Source: Episyrphus balteatus (Eukaryota; Arthropoda; Insecta; Diptera; Syrphidae). Taken from it: DNA of 64,000 nucleotides. Made by a program: the position numbers and the translations under genes. Below are positions 1 through 13,179 of this stretch, piece after piece (position 1 is the stretch's first letter; each line of letters starts with the position of its first letter). The stretch is from positions 118,113,028 through 118,177,027 of the forward strand of contig NC_079136.1 of assembly GCF_945859705.1 (NCBI RefSeq), given 5' to 3'. Under the pieces are notes generated by a model, which did not search any database, was not told where the DNA came from, and saw only the letters and a program-made list of their open reading frames with translations.

Positions 1-3000
1 ACATTGAAAAAAAAAAAAAAAAATAAGTTCCTAAGTAGAAAAACTGTTTCTAAATAATAAAGAAAAAATCCTCTAATTTGTTCAGATTTTTATTTTGACA
101 CTAGATAGCGCCCCCACAAGGGTTAAAATTTTTTATCATTTGAAATAGGTATGTGTTGACTTATGAGGCCATTTTTTTTTAGAAATAGACTTAAATCAAA
201 ATTTTTTGATGAGTTTCTTGTCTACATCATACAACGTTTTCAAAAAGGTATAAATCATTTTTCTAGGACTAGGGGTTTAGTCAGGACATGCATGTTTTTT
301 TAAGGTTTATTAAAGCAAGCGTGTGTTATTTAAACAAACATAATGAAATAGCATGAAAAATTTGAAATGTTTTCAAATATTATATAAAAATATTTTACCT
401 ACTTACCTGTGTGGCCTTACACACACAAGTGTAATTTTTCTATAAAGACTTTTAAACTAACCCTATCCATGTTATTGCAAAAACCATTATGGGTTCAATT
501 TTCGTAAATGCACTTTTGTTGTTAAAAAAAATTCCTTTCTTGCTTACATACGAAGGAAACAAGAATCGTTTGAAAAAAATTTCAGAAGCTTTCTTTTACA
601 CAAATTACAGTAAAACCCACTTAAGAGATATAACAAAATGTCAAAATCCCTCTTATACGAATCTAGAAAAATTTTTCACTTTAGTGGAGTGGAACAAATT
701 TCACTTAAACGAGTCTAAAAATTGCATGCAAAACTAACGATTGTGACATAATCAGAAATTCAAATGTCGTTTTCTTAGTGATAAAAGTGAATAAAAACGA
801 TTAGCAGATTAATTTTTTAGTCAATGTTCATAATATTAAACTTTTACTTGGTTGTAATAGCATAATTCTAAGTAAACTAGTTGAAAAGATATTCAATGGT
901 CCTAACCACACTTAACTCCTTTTTCTAATATTATTATATTTGATCATAATGGCATAGCTCAAACTTTTGCTGTTTTGACCAATCAAAAATGTTTAAACTT
1001 TTAAATAAGTGTTTGGTCTAAACAGCAGAACTCAATTGCTTTGCTTTTTTTATCAATGACGGAAATGACGGGAAAATATTTAAATCGATTGATTCGTTTA
1101 AAAAAAAAACAAAAGTAAATCGCGGTAAGATCGAAAAATTAAAACTCTTTAAAAAAACCAAATTCCAGTATTGGCACTAAGGACACAACTCGAAATAATA
1201 TCATTCTTGAACGTTAAATTTTTTTACTTTATTTGTGTAAATATTATTGTTTAAAAAAAATTGTAACACAATATATTTGTATGTATTACCTAAATAAAAC
1301 TAGATTTTGAGTAATTTATCTATAACTTTAAAATGCATTTATCTAAAAACTACGATTTTGGACTTATGTTTTGTTAATACCAAACTCCATAGATTTTATA
1401 GTTGAGTTTCCCAAATTTTAAGAATGAATGGTACGAATTTTGTTCATTTTTTTAAAAAAATAAATAAACAAAGTCCAAGGTCCTTATTGCACTTATGTCT
1501 CGCAATTTAATAGATTTTACTTAACTTCATGTCGCAATAAAATTAGTTTTAAAATTTATGCATCAACCTTAAAGTCTCTTTTTTAAATTAGTACATTAGC
1601 TTAAGAACATTCATTCACATAAATTTCTTACAATCATCATTATTTTAACTTAAAACTTTTCCAATTTTACTGTTATACATCTCAAGAATACGTGACTAGC
1701 TAAAGGATAATATTCTTTAAAATAAAAAAAAAATGCTCCTCCTTACTGCCACAAAAATACCAGTCTGTCACCCATCTCAGGAAAAAAAAAACTTACATCA
1801 ACAAAAAGGAAAAAAGTTTTACGAAAAGGACATCACTCCTGCTGTTGAGTGGTTTTTTTTTTTTGTGAAAAAAAAAAAAACTGTCACAGAAATTTCAATG
1901 ACGGATCTCTCGGACAATGTTGTTCATCTAAATGCAAATAAATTTATCACTTTCATCATAGGCATTTCAAATATCCTGGAAAATGGGGTTTTCTATATAT
2001 CAAGTTTTCAACATCCGTAAAATTCTTTCGTAGTAGATTTTTTTTTATTTTGTTTTTCTCTATTTTTTTTTTCTCTCTTTCTGTTTTTTTTTATTTTGTT
2101 TTGATGTTTACATTGTTTTTTTTTCAAACTTGTTTTTAAGAGAGAACTTTTCCCAATGAAACAATTTTTTAATTAAAATTGTTTCAAGAACTTCTAAATT
2201 GTGTCCTTTTAAAATTCACTTTGGGTTTGTTTGTTTATTTCTTTTTCATTTTTAATTTTATTTTGTTTTGTTTATTTTTTTTTAAGAAAAAGAAAATACC
2301 AAAATAATTAAAATAACATCAATTCTGACAGTGAGTTATTTATGGTTTGCTATTTATGTTTCTTAAAAAAAAAAATGTAAATAATTTTTGGAAGAAAAAT
2401 AAGTGTAAGTTTAAAACTCCCGAAAGTAAAAATGTATAAATGTGGATAATAGGCTTAAATCAGTAAAATTGTTCAGTGTGAAATAAAAAAATCACCTTGG
2501 TTTACTTTGTTCATTAAATTCTTTAAAAAAAAAATAAACGAAAGAACTATAAATAAATCTTAATTTCTGGTAATGAATAATTAAAGATCAACAATTCTAA
2601 CAAATTTCATCTTATTTTAGAATCTTGTTTGGAATATGAATATTTCATTTGATTGTATCAGAAAGTCTTAAAACTTTGAGAAATGAAGATTTTTAAAAAC
2701 ATAATTGTAATCAACTTTAAAATTTTGAAGTAGAACCTTATTGAAGAACTAAATTAACGATATTTTACATTTTTTTGTTCTTCTTTTTTCTTAACTAAAT
2801 ATAAAAATATAGAATAAAAATGGGTTGTTAATATTAAACTGATTATTATAAAAAGATAATTTGTTTTCGAGTGTTAAAAAAAAAATAATAATAATAAAAT
2901 GCATGACCAAATCGCACAGTATTTCTATGATTTTAACTTTTTTATAAAAATTTATAAAAAATAAAACAAATAATTTTAATTTAAAAAAAAAATTATGAAA

Positions 3001-4776
3001 TGTGCTTTTAAAATTAAGGAAGCATTTTTAAGAAAGTTTGACTTTCAAACGAATCATACCATTTGATTTCTTGTATAAGGAAATTATTTTGGAAAAATAT
3101 TGAAAAAAAGTGTTAGAGTCGTTTTTTTTTTATAAGAAAAATCATTTCTGTATACATGTAGGTATAAAAATTAAAAAAAATTGCTATGCAAATTTTAATC
3201 GATACATAAAAAAATTTCAAAAATATTATCGACTCGTTTTAAACTAAATTTGATAAGAACTCAGAATACGATTTTCAACAATAATTTTTTTATATTAAAA
3301 TAAAAAAAAAAAATAGTATTTTAAAAATTTTTTAACTTTAAAACTTCATAAAGGTTTCTTTCTAAATCGGTTCAAAATTGTAGACGATAGAATTATTGTT
3401 TCAATGGCTGAAGGTTGAATAATGCCCTTGTTGCTCCTAAATCCAGATTTTTATCAGTTGCTTAGCATACGTAAGGGGCCCCGAGGCAGAAACAACTTTT
3501 GAACTTTTGTAGCCCGTGGTATTTTTAGAATACAGTAAAAATAAATCAAAAAATTTAGTTTGGGTGAGGAAATCAAATTTTGTTTCCAAATTTCGTAGTT
3601 GTTGAAATCGATGCTGCCTTTCAGCACTGAAAATATTTTCATTGGAAAAATCGAAATAATATTAACGTTGCCAAAAAAGTGTTTGCTTTTACTTACCTGG
3701 GGTTCCATTAAAATTACAAGTTTTTAAGAATGAATCACATAATATATCGTAAATAAATTAGATTTAAAGAGATTAGAGATGAGTAGAGACGAAACTTTGG
3801 TGTAAATGGAAAACCTTCTAAAACATCGAGTTCTATAGTTTTTTTTAGTCTAAAAATATTATTTAGTGCCTTCAGATGACATTTGGAACAGAAGAAGTCG
3901 AACATTTTGATATTTTTTTACAAAAAAAAAAAAAATTTTAGTTTTTCAGTCTTTGCTGCACTTCTCTATGACTGCTTCGTTGACCTCTGCAAGGTATTAC
4001 ATCAAGAACAGCTTTGAGCTTACTTAAAATCATGTCATAGTTTCATGTCCAGGGGGGTTAGTGTGAGGATACGATTTTGATTTCATGGTTGAAGTTTTTG
4101 AGTTTTTGTTTTTAAAGATTATGAATAAAAGTTGGATTTTTAAAATGTTTAATTGAACTATATATCTTATAAGTATGTATTTGTTTTTGAAAAAAACTTT
4201 GACGCATCTTCTACCAACAGAACTTAAATTAAGTGAATTCTAATATTGCTTGGATAGTAGGTATAACAATAATGTATTTAAATTATTTTTCATGTTTTTT
4301 TTAAGTAAGAAAATTTTCATTTTCACTTTAGAAACTCACTCAATTAATTTTTCAACAAAAATTAAAATGATTTTAAAAAACATAAAGTTTGTTGCTCAGC
4401 TCTTTTGTTTAGACTTTGCCTGTTTAGCCTGCTTAGAAGCACTTATTTATCTATTTTTGAGTTTAATATTACAAAACGATTAATAGTTGTTTCATTTATT
4501 TTAACACAAGATATTATTATAAATGCCGTTTTTCTTATACATTTGTGCCACTTGTGTGCACAACAAGTAGAAACAAAAAGTGCCTATTAATATTGATGCT
4601 ATATATAATTATAAAATAAGTCACTTTTTCTATTTTGGGTATACAATATTGTAATAGAATATGTTTCTGAAATATACATAAAACCCAGATTGTTTTACTG
4701 GTGTTTCAATTTTAACATAACTTAATGGTACATTTCGGAAATGAGGCTGAATAATTGACTACACTTTTTGCTTTGT
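1..4776. other. AT-rich non-coding DNA, no gene seen
   Basis: The stretch is dominated by A and T runs and short unconvincing reading frames. No splice-flanked exon, RNA gene or full transposon was recognised. A small GC-rich patch near 3474-3485 (GGGGCCCC) and a slightly more complex patch at 3950-4070 may be fragments of old elements, but neither could be assigned. Confidence 0.6.
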
Positions 4777-5245
4777 TGACGTGATAACGTCTTATAAATC
4801 GATGAACCATGGCAGCCACCACAAAAAAGTGACGCCATTTTCTAACGTTCCACTCTCGCACTTTTCAATTCAAAATTAAGAATAAACTATTAGAGATACA
4901 AAAATCTTCTATAGCTTATTTGAAAGATAATAAATTACAGTTGAATATATTTGAAGGATTTTAAAAAATCCATCTTTTAATAGGGTAAATAGGGGCAAAC
5001 CAAAATTGCAAAAAATTGGCTATTTTCTAAACACGACAATGTAAAGAAATGAATTTTTTTTTTATCGATAGATAAATTTATAACAAGGCTGGCAATGGTA
5101 TTGAAAAAAATTCTTAAAAAATTCAAAATAAAGTTATAAATGGTTTTCTAAAACTAAAACATGAGATAGACCTTTGACAAAGTAGTGATAGGTAGGGGAA
5201 ATTTTTTTTGACAATTTAAAAAACGTCATTCGAAAGATATTAAAA

Positions 5246-6225
5246 ATAAACTGCACGACTGGGGTCGCACGTACTTGCTCTTATGCTTAAAGTAACTATA
5301 ATGTTAAAGCTTTTTATTCAAGAAATTTAAAATTCGATATTTTGAAGAAATTTCATAAGTAGTATAAAAAAATTAAATCTGTTTTTATAATTAATAAAAC
5401 TCCGTTTGCCATTTTATTTTATTTCTCGTATAAAAAGGTATTTTTAGAAAAAAAATTTTGAAAATTGTAGGAGCCGTTTTTAAAAAAAATAATTTTTTAT
5501 ATATAAAATTTTTTTAACATTTTTCAAAAAAAAAGTTGGTATGCCATTTTGAAGAAATAATTAATTTACACATAAAAACTAAATTTCAAAATTTTTCATT
5601 GATCCGTTTTCAAAAAATTGATTTTTCAAAAAAAAATTTTGAAATAGCTATTTTTTAAAAAACCAAAAATGCGTTTTTTGAAAATTTTCGAAAATTTTAA
5701 TATTATCTTTACTAACACACTTTTGTATAAAAATTTTCATTTAAATCGGGTTAATTTTGTACGAGATATTCAGAAACGAAAAAACCGTTCTATGACAGGT
5801 ACCGTTAATAACGGTACAAAAAATATTTTTTTTATTTAAAAAGTTGGCCCTTATGTGTAGTATTACACACAAAAATTTTAATCAAAATCGTTAGAGCCGT
5901 TTTTGAAAAAAATTAACTTTTCTATTTCCGTTATATGGCAGGTACCGTTAGTTTTGGTCATAAAAAAAAAATTTCAATTTCCCCTCTATGGAATCACCAA
6001 AAACTGCTAACTACCAAGTTTGAAGAAAATCACTTCACTCGTTTAGGCTGCAGCTCCAGATAGAGACAGACGGACAGACAGACAGTCAGACAGACAGACA
6101 GAATTGCCGGACCCACTTTTTTGGCATTCTCCATCATCGTAATGTCATGTAAAATTGTTATCTCGAGTTCGATTTTTTTTACGAATCCTAAACTTGCCCT
6201 ATAGTACCTATATCGCAAGTAAAAA
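5246..6225 (+). mobile_element. Family A repeat, copy 1, inserted in a B element
   Basis: It begins ATAAACTGCACGACTGGGG and ends TATCGCAAGTAAAAA, the same ends as the copy at 21543-22570. Inside are repeated AATCGTTAGAGCCG words, GGTACCGTTA words and a CAGA microsatellite near the 3' end. The B copies at 43008 and 60534 lack this insert and read AAAGATAATAAAAAAAA straight through, which gives empty-site evidence for mobility. AAAAATA occurs on both sides and may be a target duplication, but the site is A-rich. No protein is encoded. Confidence 0.8.
6063..6102 (+). repeat. (CAGA)n microsatellite inside family A copy 1
   Basis: Imperfect CAGA repeats sit at the fixed internal position where the other family A copies also carry CAGA or TCTG arrays. 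The array length differs between copies. Confidence 0.85.
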
Positions 6226-7477
6226 TAGTTAGGGGTCCGATACGGATTTTTTCTTAAGTCTCTGCGTTACGAAATATGAATTTTTGAAAAACACCAACTT
6301 ATTTTGGGGTATTTTTGGGTGAGTTTTTATTTTTTTTAAATTTTTTGTAGCATTCAAAAAATCTCAAGCTTATAGAATATGTAGTATAGAACTGTGCGCA
6401 CACATGTGCAAAAAATTGATATTTCAAAATGGTTTTTTTGTCCCAAGTTTTTTTTACCTTTTTTAACTGTTTTTTATTTTTATATTTTTTTCTTCAACAG
6501 ATAAATAAATGAAATTTATATTGTAGATAGATAATAGAGAAGACTATATCTGTGCCATTTCAATCAATTTTGTAGTTACAATTTCAAGATAACGGTAAAA
6601 TAAAGTTCTACTTTTTAACAGATTATATCTTTTGATCCAGAGCAAATACAAATTTGATTTAACGTTATTGAGCATCCCGATGATGTTACCTCTCATTTGG
6701 TATATCACACATAACTGTACATTCACTAGACGCTACATAATGTTAAATTAAAAAACTTGCGAAATACCTCAAAACACCTGTGGAGATCTGTTGATCATGA
6801 ACAGCCACCAGTGTGGGAAGTACCGTAATCTCAGTTTGGAATTTCGACATGGTTGGCATTAAAAAATTCTTAATTTTTTTCTAGGCATCACAGAAATAAG
6901 ATTGAAACGTCATATGAAAGGTGAAATTATAAGCTTTTACATGATATAAGATTTTTTATAGGTTGTCTAAAAAATTGATTGATAACATAAAATTATATGT
7001 TTTTTTTGCTTTTTTTGATGAAAATTGATCGAGTTCAAAAAATTCTAGCTCTTTTTGTAGACGCCTAATAGAGCTAAAGCAATAAGCTTTCAGGTGGTTT
7101 AAAATTTATTATAGGTTGTTATATCAAAAAATGGATTTTTGGGTGATGGAAGTGATTTTTTCACTTATTTCATAAGAAATAATTGTTTTTAATAAATTAT
7201 TTTAATACTTTTTGCGCATTGTAAAAATTTAAAAATGGTTTTATTATTTAGAAGAAATATTTGGCTTTTTAATGGTATTTCTTTTTTTGTAAGCTTTTAA
7301 AATAAAAAAATTAATACAATAAGGAAAGAAAAAAGGTAATTTTGGCTTTTTCTTGTAAATTATGATTGTTTGAAATAAATAAACGCTTCAATTGACTCAT
7401 TTTAAACAAAAGCACACAACCTGTTCTCTTATGACGTTATCACGTAAAATAATCGTCCTTTTTTTACAGACAACCTC

Positions 7478-7603
7478 TTTTTACTTGCGATATAGGTACT
7501 ATATATCAAGTTATGCATTCGTACAAAAAAAAAAAGTTGAGATAACATTTTTCCATGACATTACGATGGTAGACAATGCCAAAAAAGTGGGTCCCGGAAG
7601 TCC

Positions 7604-7638
<35 letters not shown>

Positions 7639-8468
7639 GGTCTGTCTGTCAGTCAGTCTGTCTGTCAGTCTGTCTGTCTGTCTGTCTGTCTGTATAAGGA
7701 GCTACAGCCTAAACGGATGGACCGATTAATGTCAAACTTGGTATGTAGCGTTATTTGGCGACTCTCCAGAGGGGTTTTTGGAATTAATTTTTTTGGACCA
7801 AAAATAACGGTACTTGTCATATACCGATTTTAGTAAAATTGAAATATCTCAAAAACGGCTCTAACGATTTTGTTTAAAAAATTCAAATATTAGTTTTAAG
7901 CTAAGGTCTATCTTTCAATGAAAAAAATTTTTTTTTGAGAATCATTATTAACGGTACCTGCCATAGAACCGTTTTTTTTAAATCCGATTATCTCCGAAAC
8001 TGCTTATTCGATTTCAACGAAACTTTTTGTGAAGAAGCATTTATATAATTTAAATATAAGCCAAAAATAAGATTTTGAAAAAATTTTTTTTTTTTTTTAA
8101 ATCAAATTTTCGAAAACGGGACATTGAATTTTTTTGAAATTTTGTTTTTAGATGTTGATTAGTGATTTCTAAAGAATGGCATACCAATTTTATTTTAAAA
8201 CTTTTTCTCCAAAAAATTATTTATAAAAAATTAGTTTTTTAAAAAACGGCTCTAACGATTTTGAAATTTTTTTTCTAAAAATGCATCTTAATATATCAAT
8301 CAAAACTGCATACTTGTTTTGGAGGGCAATTTAATTTCAGATTTTATTAAATTTTTTTTTTTAAACGAATATTATTTTTTTTTTCCAAATTTCTATATAA
8401 AAAGTCTTAAAAATTTAAGCAACTTTAACTCTTAGAGCAAGTTCGTGCGACCCAGTCGTGCATTTTAT
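7478..8468 (-). mobile_element. Family A repeat, copy 2 (reverse)
   Basis: It reads TTTTTACTTGCGATATAGG at the left and CGACCCAGTCGTGCATTTTAT at the right, the reverse complement of the family ends. It abuts the right end of the B copy at 7477, so it was probably inserted into the terminal T run of that element. It belongs to the subfamily that has TGTACGAATGCAT-type sequence near the 3' end, shared with the copies at 13180 and 35853. No protein is encoded. Confidence 0.78.
7604..7693 (+). repeat. (TCTG)n microsatellite inside family A copy 2
   Basis: About 90 bases of TCTG repeats with a few CGGT and CAGT interruptions. Long reading frames across it are artefacts of the repeat. Confidence 0.9.
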
Positions 8469-11400
8469 TTTTTTTATTTTACTTGTTAATTTAAAATATT
8501 TAAAACGTTCCTCCTAAATTTTGCATGAAATACTGCACAACTTATTTTTATTTCATTGTTACTAATTTTTTGTTTAACTATTACCAGTAACGACTACTCA
8601 TTACGAAAAATAATGTGTTCTCTGAAACGTGTACAAAAAAAATCAAATATACTTACTAAAAAATTACTCACTTAGCTGATTTCCGTTAATATCTCTTTGA
8701 AAACATTTCCAAGAAAACATAATTGGCTGTACTCAATTATTATTCGGTTGAAATTAGCAATCAGCAATCCAGATACTTGAAAAAAAAAAACAATTTTAAA
8801 AGCTTCCAGATAAATTATTTGAACTCAATATTTCTTCATTTCAGCAGAAGAGGTTAAGTAATTAGCGTAAAATGATTAAATTTTTGTAATAATTCAAACT
8901 CATTCAAGTTTGTATGAAGTGCTACTATTAAAACGTTGTTAACGACGTCAATTATATTGAAATGTTTTAAAATACAAAAAAATAACTCAGTAAAAGGATT
9001 CTATTTTATCTCATATAATAAAAACCTACACATTTTTTGGAAAAAAAATTCAAATAAAACTTTTTAGCTTTACAAGCGTATCACTATATTTGTTTACTCA
9101 TGAATTTAATTCAAGTTTTGTTTTAAACTTATATGATACCAATGCTAACGCACACTTTTAAACAAAAAAAAAAAAAGAACAAAATAAACAACAATTTTAT
9201 GTATGTATACACTTAACCCTTGCAAAAAAATGTTTTTCCTCCAACTTCGTTGTTATTTTGACCGAAAAAGTTTTCCACTTTCTCATTTTGAAAACAACAT
9301 TTTGTGTTCAACCATCTCATCTCTCTCAGGCCATCATCTGCCACAGCTTGTCTGTCTAAAATGGAGACAGCAAAAATAACAGGAAGTAGGAATTCTCGAA
9401 AAAAAGGATATCCGTTTTCTCTACCAATTTTTCTTCCAAAAAAAAAAAAGAAAAAAAAAAACCAACATGACTCAGTCTTTTCTGAAAAAAAAAAAAAAAT
9501 ATATATATATATTGCAACCGACCGCACATTCTGAATGAACAACAACAAAAACAAAATTTATTCTATTCTCCAGCAAGATTATGAAAAAAAAAACTGCAAT
9601 TTAACCCTGGCCTAGACTCATTTATATTTATAAAGACCTAATAGAGACCAAGGCCGGCCACTACCACCACCATCAACAACATCGGTAGTGATGGTATCAA
9701 ATTTTTTTTTTCCTCTTCATTCATCCTTTTAGGACAGGAACCAACAACAAAAATGAAGAAAAATAACCAAAAGAAATGAGAATTTTTGTTCGTTCTTCCT
9801 CTCTCACCATTACGAAAAAAGGATTCATTATTTTGTTATTATATTTTGCAATGCTTATTCAACTTTTGAACAAAAAAAAAAAAATTGCTTTATATTAAAT
9901 GAACAAGAGCATTTAAGGATCTCTCCTCTTTACTCTTCAAAGGAATAAGTATAACACAATAAACAAAAGGATTTTATTTATAATCCTTTTTTGATTCTTC
10001 CTTTTTTAAAGTTCAAGAGCTTCTTAATTTTCTCAAGTCACATGTCATAGGCATCAAAACAATGTCCTGGAAGGCATTTCTCATGAATTTTATATTTTTG
10101 TTTGATGGAATTCAAGAAATAGAGATATTTAAGGATGTTTCTTAGAAAGGATACTTTTTTCAAGGATATCCCAAGTTGAAATTACGTGATAATTTGGGAA
10201 GAAAATGGCCTAAAAGTTGAAAGGATCCTCATCCTGATCAATTACATTACAACAAACAAAAGGTTTCTGGGAAAATATTGTCTATGACAGACATGTTTTT
10301 GTGTAGGTATTCCACACCGGAAGAAGAGTGTAGGTATATATTTTATTTCCGGTGTGGAATATAATTTGCCATTAGAAATGAAGTCGAAGTAAGTTTATGG
10401 CAGTGAGACGACAAATGATACCGTGGAATGGTATATTCCCATTACTCTTGAAGGAAATGGTTTTTTTTTGTGTTTAACAAAATAAATAATAATATCCTTC
10501 TTGAAGAACTATACACCATCAGGATATTTTTTGTTTGCTATATAAACTTGTGGTGTATATGTATATTTTATTGGCAGTTTTTGTTGAAAGGAATGGGTGC
10601 GCCAGAAGAGAACATAAACAAGAAGTGAAGATTACTCGAATAACAAAAGAAACACGGGTGATAACTTATTTCTAGATTAGGAGTGTAATTTTCGGTGTGT
10701 GCATGTGTTTTGTAGTTTATTGTCTTTATTTCAGTTCACCAAAAGTATGATGTATATGTATGAACTGAACACACATGCGAGAATTAATAAATTTATTGTT
10801 TATTTTCTAAGTCACGTATAATATAATTTATCATGTAGAATAAATAAATATTTATTATGGACATAAACATGCCTTTTGGATATATGAAACCTGCGAGAGG
10901 TTATTAAATAAATACCACATACAAAAACAGAAAAACACATCATGTTATCCTTTTTTCATATTCATATATATATATAAGAAGAAAAAGGTCCTTTTGATAT
11001 AATGATACATTTTCTGTACATTTGTGTTGAAATATTATCAACATTTTTGTTTGGTGGACTGGTGGGTGATGGTTCCATATGTGACACAGATGGTGATGTG
11101 TTAACATTTCTATTTCTGCAGATAAGTGGATGTTATATAGACTTAAGGAGAAATATCATCATTTTATAGGAATTGGTTGTTTTGCTTATAACAAGCATCA
11201 ATTTGTAAAGATCATTATTCAAAGTGGTTATTTTTTCTTATCTCACTATAACATTGCTATAGGTATAATTTAATAATCAATCAGTTATCACTGAATGATC
11301 AACAATTTTTTTATTTTTTTTTTATTATAAATTGAACAAAATTATTAAATTTTATTTTTTTAAATTATCTACTAAAAAATCTTAAAAAATATTTAAAAAA

Positions 11401-11560
11401 AATCGTAAAAATGTTTTTTTTTTTGAATATTTTTTTCTAAAAAAAAGTTTTTAATTGACAAAATTAATCATACTGTTGAATTAATTTTTAAAATTAATAT
11501 TTTAAAATTTTTTTTTATTAAAAAATTCAAATAAATTCTTCTCAAAAAGTCAGAAATAAA
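8469..11560. other. Intronic or intergenic unique DNA
   Basis: No coding exon is supported. From about 9600 to 11200 the sequence is more complex and less homopolymeric than its surroundings, with several AAGGATAT/ATATCCTT words (for example 10148, 10163 and 10493). That pattern would fit a regulatory region, though this is an inference. Confidence 0.5.
10308..10361 (+). repeat. Short perfect inverted repeat (hairpin)
   Basis: TATTCCACACCGGAA at 10308-10322 is matched exactly by its reverse complement at 10347-10361, with a 24-base spacer. The stem is shorter than a normal miRNA precursor. Confidence 0.7.
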
Positions 11561-12694
11561 TCTCGACTGAAAAGGTAAAGTATCTTTTGTCAATTTTGAT
11601 AATTTTTCAGGAGAGCAAAAAAAAAAAACACATCAAAGCTGAATTTATTTCAAAAAGATATTTTTAATAGTTTTCCCCTCATAAGAAAAAATATGACTTA
11701 AGATAATTTGGCTTTCTATAAATTGTATTTTATATTAATTTCCAAAATCTTAAGTTGACATAAGATGATTTGTCTTTTCACACTCTTTCGGAATTTTTTT
11801 TAAATATTTTATCTAGTCATCTTAAGGATGAATTTTTGTTTCTGCTTGCACCCGCGAAAATATCTTAAGTCAACATAAGATAACACTGGTCGGCAAAAAA
11901 ACAAAAAAAAAGTCGGGAGCAAGAACTCTGTAAGGTGATTACAATTAACCGATTTTTTTCATCACGTCCAGTTTTCGAACTCTGCTCATCACAATTTTAG
12001 CTATAAAGTCCCAAAAACTAATTTTAAATGAAATGTTTTTTGACATTTGATCTAAAAATATTATTTTTCTGTAATATTTTGCTATTTTTTCAACCGAATC
12101 AGGAGTCGGAAACTGAAATTTTCTTCAAATCTGCTCCAAAAACCATAAGTTACCTTAACCACCAAGATTTTGTGATATCATACCTTTCTATACCAAATAT
12201 CTTTTAGAAAAAAATAATTTCGAAAATAAAAATAAACGTATTTAAGAGGATAAAATATGGCTTTTGAATATTGCATATGTAGTTTTGCGAAAAAAAATTT
12301 AACGGTGATGAAATTCAATGCCAAAAGTACCATAAAAACGCGTTTTTGACCTGTTAATATTTAAATACTTCGAAAACTTGAAGTGCCAGTAAAATTTTGA
12401 CTTCAGATTCGGAATTAGCACACAAAAGTTCTTTAGAAAAGTATGGTTTGGTTCAAGCTCCATTTTCGTTGCCGACCAGTGTAATTAAAGACTTCACAAT
12501 AATTAAAAAAGTCTTAACCCAATATAATCTTAAGTCTACTTAAGGTTTTGAATATGTGTCTTTTGAATATAAGATGAAATTGTTTTTGTGCATGAAAAAG
12601 CAAAGGGGTGAGATTGAAGGATGATACTGCGGTTCAACAAAAAAACGCGAAACATCTTAAGTCGTCTTAAGATACTTTACCTTTTCAGTGGAGA
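11561..12694. mobile_element. Element G: CTTAAG-rich inverted-repeat element
   Basis: The ends are a 26-bp inverted repeat with one mismatch: TCTCGACTGAAAAGGTAAAG at the left, and on the right CTTTACCTTTTCAGTGGAGA preceded by AAGATA. The interior carries many copies of a CTTAAG-centred word (ATCTTAAGTCAACATAAGAT and relatives) in both directions. A second element is nested at 11884-12481, so the uninterrupted length is about 530 bp. No target duplication was obvious. It looks like a non-autonomous DNA transposon. Confidence 0.75.
11884..12481. mobile_element. Element H, nested in G, TAA target duplication
   Basis: Thirteen-base inverted ends CACTGGTCGGCAA / TTGCCGACCAGTG are flanked on each side by TAA (11881-11883 and 12482-12484). 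A three-base TAA duplication is typical of PIF/Harbinger elements. A TA duplication with different ends, as in Tc1/mariner, fits less well. There is no reading frame worth calling, so this is a 598-bp non-autonomous copy. Confidence 0.75.
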
Positions 12695-13179
12695 AATATT
12701 AGAAGTCCTAAAATAAGGTTTAAAATTATTCCACAATAAAATTTGGATCAGGATCAAAATTGCTTGACCCGTTTATGAGAAAAGTATAACTTTTCTAGTA
12801 ATTGATGATATGGCAGGTTATGTCTTCAAAGTAGGTACCCACACCACAAATAAAAAGATAAGAAGAAAAAAAACGACAAAATTTCTACTTAAACAGTTCT
12901 AAAATAAATTTTCTACGTAAAGTTACAAAACAAATTATAAACATTAAATTATTCTCTATGGTTGAACGGAGTGTTACCATTGTCACCCTAGGGCAATTTA
13001 TCCATTAATGGTTTTTCGATGAAAAAAAAATCGCTGAAAAAAACTTATAGGTTACTAAGTTACCAAAACTATAATAACGAATTTTCTCTTAGATTTCAAG
13101 TATTTTTTATATAAAAATTTGGTTAAAGTAGGTTTAGGTAAAAAAAATTAAAAAAAAAAAAACATCCATTTTTTTAAAG
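12695..13179. other. AT-rich non-coding spacer
   Basis: Nothing identifiable was seen. The last 90 bases may be eroded 5' sequence of the adjoining family A copy. Confidence 0.5.

Larger units (their letters stand above)
4777..7477 (+). mobile_element. Family B repeat, copy 1 (interrupted by a family A copy)
   Basis: The copy starts with GACGTGATAACGTC followed by TTATAAATCGATGAACCATGG, and ends with a GACGTTATCACGT word, a divergent ATCGTCC segment and ACAGACAACCTC. The same landmarks bound the copies at 43008-44599 and, reversed, at 49605-51399 and 60534-62212. Shared internal landmarks include CACACTGGTGGCTGTTC-type and CTCCACAGGTGTTTTGAGG-type words. A family A element occupies 5246-6225, leaving about 1.7 kb of B sequence. 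There is no coding capacity, so this is a non-autonomous element of unassigned class. Confidence 0.8.

Noticed and set aside
7392..7833. Frames rich in SVCLSVCL
   Set aside because: Translation of the TCTG microsatellite in family A.
10308..10361. microRNA precursor
   Set aside because: The stem is only 15 bp with a 24-base loop, too short for a typical precursor.
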